A stretch of DNA of 64,000 nucleotides from Chondrilla cf. caribensis (taxonomy: Eukaryota > Porifera > Demospongiae > Chondrillida > Chondrillidae), in the NCBI GenBank assembly GCA_964020155.1, contig OZ026567.1:2635430-2699429 (forward strand), in the 5' to 3' direction. Shown piece by piece: positions 61,465 to 64,000 of this stretch; position 1 is the first letter of the stretch, and every line of letters begins with the position of its first letter. The translations under genes were made by a program, and so were the position numbers. The notes beneath the pieces were generated by a model, which saw only the letters and a program-made list of their open reading frames with translations, was not told where the DNA came from and searched no databases.

Positions 61465-63919
61465 TTACTCTTCTAGTTCCTCTTCAGATATCAATAGTTC
61501 ATACTGTTCAGCTGCATATTTATCCCAGTCACTGAGGTTCTGGGTCTTACTGCTGGCCACAGGGTCACGCTGCTCAAAGTCCAAATACTTGTCAATGTTT
61601 ACAAAGGTGTTGAAGAATACCGATGACAATTTGGAATGTTTCAATTCCTTGAGCGTAATGAATGCTGAAATTAGGGTACAAAACAGAATGTTGACTACTA
61701 CTTCTTGGAAAACACTTGTTCCCTGGTGCACATGAATGTGTATAATTATGTCTTGTGTTGTCAGTAACTGTGCAATACAGTTTTTTCCTGTGTTATGATA
61801 GATTGGAAATAGCTGTATCGCACAGTTACTGACAACACAAGACATACGTAATTATACACTTGTATGTACGCACATATTTTGAGAACATTCCTGGATTCTT
61901 TATAATACGTACGTCCCATTGAGAATAATCTCACTGCTACACTTGTACCCTGGTTTGCCAATGGATGGAAGCAAAGTGCGCACACATCAGCACTGGAGCA
62001 CAGGTCACTGATGCGTGCATGGGAAACAGGAGTTTGAATTAATTGATTGAAAACCAGGCAGGAAATTAGTACACACTCTACTGCACATGTTATTTTGTAT
62101 TGGACTATGCCTACATACATACTCTGTATAAATCGTCTACACCAGACACAAGTTGTATTTTGTCTCAGTGGGAAACTGTAAATGAATATCTATTACTTGT
62201 AAACCACACATGGACTCACCATTGCCTTGAGGGTTTATCATATCGATTATCTACATGAATGAACAAGAAAGATAAGCATTAATGCCAATACCAGACACTG
62301 TTACTGGAGCATTCATAAAGTATCGGTACTATGTCTAATTATTCAGTTGGGTCACATACTGACCAGAAAAGGGACTCTGTCTATAAATAACTCACATACC
62401 AGGTGCATAGTGACAAGAATGTAACCAGAGTAACCGCTTCTAATCATCTTGGTACAGTGCATACATGTAATGTAATGACATACGTATCATACCTAACTAT
62501 GCCAGGAAGTTATGCTTCGAATCATTCAAGCGGACATAATTTTACTAGTCAATTCTCTGTCAACACAACTCACCAACACAAAGAGAAACTAAGGCTTTTG
62601 TTCACTAAATGTAATAGTAGTTACCAACACATTAGCCATTAGATTGTTGCCTCTTTACTAGTACATACCAGTCTCTTAACACTCATAAACTGACAATCCA
62701 TTGAACAAATCATACAAAGGTATTATTGTTCACTTGATCACACCCAGAAATGGGTACGTACATACCTGACACATACTGTCTAGAACAGGTAGTCCTTCTA
62801 TTCCCAGCTGCTCCATCTTCTCCAACATCTCACTGTAAAAGTATTCCATTTCATAGAGGGACAAATAACCATCTCCATCGACATCCAACACTCGAAACCA
62901 GTACTCAATGCTATAGAAATGTAAAATAGTACTGAAGTGTGATTGGATAGGATGTTTGGAACATGGTCATGTACGTTGTGACATGTTGGGTGTTCATGAA
63001 GTCCAAACATACATACCTTCTCCATGTTGTTTTGTCTTCTTCAGACAGTAGAAACCAGACAAATTCTCTGTAAGACATGGTGCCATTACTGGCACTTTCC
63101 TTACTAAACAAAAAACAACAGGCAAACAGGATTGACATCCATTAAACCCTAGAAGTAAAACAGGCTATAACATCTAACCTTGTAACAATACCAGACAACA
63201 ATCGATCAATAACCTTGGGGCACATGACTGCATGAGGAACAGACGAGCTAGTAACTTCAGGAACTGAATACAATGCACTTGAGGCTCACCATGATCGTCG
63301 TGAGCAGACAAATCTTTAGCATCGATCACCAAGTCGTGGTCAGTATCCAACTCCCAAAATTTACAGTAAAGAACATAAAAATGTTCGTATGAAAAAAAAT
63401 TCAGCTCTTGGTTGATATCTGGTTCATTTTCCAGATCTTTGATGGCCTAAATACAGATAAGATGAGTACATGTGAATGTTTATATAGCTATACTGGTTTC
63501 AGCACAAAAACCTCACCTGAAGCAGTTTACTTTTTCGTATATCATGCATTGACATTTGATAGTGCCAATTGTGGCAAACAGAGTAGAAAATACGCTCAAT
63601 TACCTGGAAAATCAACTAGCAATATTAATAAATCTGCATGAAGAATGTTACGTACACTTCACTTACTGTATCTATGTACCGAGCATGGAATTCAGGCGTT
63701 GAGGAAAGGAATGTTAGTCCGGGATGAGTATCGACAACATCCTAAGGGTGAGAATCAAGCAAAACGAATGTGAATGGCAGATTAATCACCCACTGTGGTC
63801 ATTATTAAACCTGTATCAAGTCCACAAAGTCATCTGGAACTAGGTATTTCGTCTCTGCACCCTGGTCTCCCAATATGCACACAAACTTGGCTGCTTCGTC
63901 ATGATGCTGAATAGACATC
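61465..63919 (-). CDS. PP2A regulatory subunit B'' (PR72/PPP2R3A-B type), 3' part
   Basis: Nine exons chain in phase: 63919-63811, 63741-63667, 63603-63517, 63446-63290, 63227-63179, 63103-63017, 62910-62766, 62250-62220 and 61664-61465. Family blocks occur in order: KYLVPDDFVDLIQDVVDTHP, STPEFHARYIDTVIERIFY, FFSYEHFYVLYCKFWELD, MSYREFVWFLLSEEDKT, SIEYWFRVLDVDGDGYLSLY and EQRDPV. The sequence ends SDWDKYAAEQYELLISEEEL. Two EF-hands are visible: DTDHDLVIDAKD (Asp in place of the final Glu) and DVDGDGYLSLYE (complete). B'' subunits target the PP2A core enzyme in a calcium-sensitive way. The 5' exons lie beyond the window. Intron 8 carries a fold-back. Confidence 0.93.
61738..61861. repeat. fold-back in PP2A B'' intron
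   Basis: Arms containing GTCTTGTGTTGTCAGTAACT and its exact inverse, with a loop of about 35 bases. This is probably a small MITE. Confidence 0.75.
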
Positions 63920-64000
63920 CTATGTACAAAGTATACACCCACCCACAACAATATTACATCAGAACAAACATGAAATATTCACAGAATCAGATATACTCAG

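Overview
This window looks like nuclear DNA of an early-branching animal, most probably a demosponge. It shows spliced animal genes (SLC19A and SLC47A/MATE transporters, a 4EHP-type eIF4E, CDC20, selenoprotein T, a Rubicon-family protein, Na+/K+-ATPase beta and a PP2A B'' subunit). Introns and intergenic gaps are short, dinucleotide microsatellites are very frequent, and remnants of many transposon types lie between the genes. The sponge assignment is an inference from this texture; no single sequence here proves it.

Layout: 0.9-2.9 kb holds an SLC19A transporter (-). 5.0-6.2 kb holds an unrecognised four-exon gene (+). 6.2-15.5 kb is repeat-rich, with a duplicated 0.85-kb repeat, a local inversion, weak exons of an unknown minus-strand gene and a broken Merlin/ISXO2-type transposase. 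15.7-28.6 kb is the gene core: EIF4E2-like (+) converges on a UIF/FYTTD1-like mRNA export adaptor (-), which is head-to-head with an SLC47A/MATE transporter (+), followed by CDC20 (+) and selenoprotein T (+). The last has an in-frame UGA and a recognisable SECIS. 29-31.4 kb holds a dead LINE and a transposon with 99-bp inverted ends carrying a RecQ-like helicase fragment. 31.6-34.6 kb is a Rubicon/Pacer-like gene (+). 35.8-39.3 kb is a Na+/K+-ATPase beta gene (-). 39.4-45.5 kb holds a LINE tail, a dead hAT transposon and tandem repeats. 45.5-49.1 kb is an unrecognised minus-strand gene containing a tandem array of a duplicated phase 1-1 exon. 49.3-53.6 kb holds a second RecQ-like fragment, two exons of another unknown gene and a SWIM zinc-finger remnant. 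53.6-58.2 kb holds an old LINE and a 5'-truncated LINE with an intact 891-codon ORF. 58.3-60.1 kb is a large fold-back element. 60.2-60.8 kb holds a third RecQ-like fragment. 61.5-64 kb is the 3' part of a PP2A B'' subunit gene (-).

The host genes cover membrane transport, mRNA export, translation control, mitotic exit, ER selenoprotein biology, autophagy/endosome regulation and PP2A signalling; nothing in the layout suggests one pathway. The most distinctive signal is a transposon family with termini starting TAGTCT, 9-bp target duplications and a repeated association with RecQ-like helicase fragments. Exon coordinates below come from splice-site reading plus frame continuity checked by hand; no database or RNA evidence was available.
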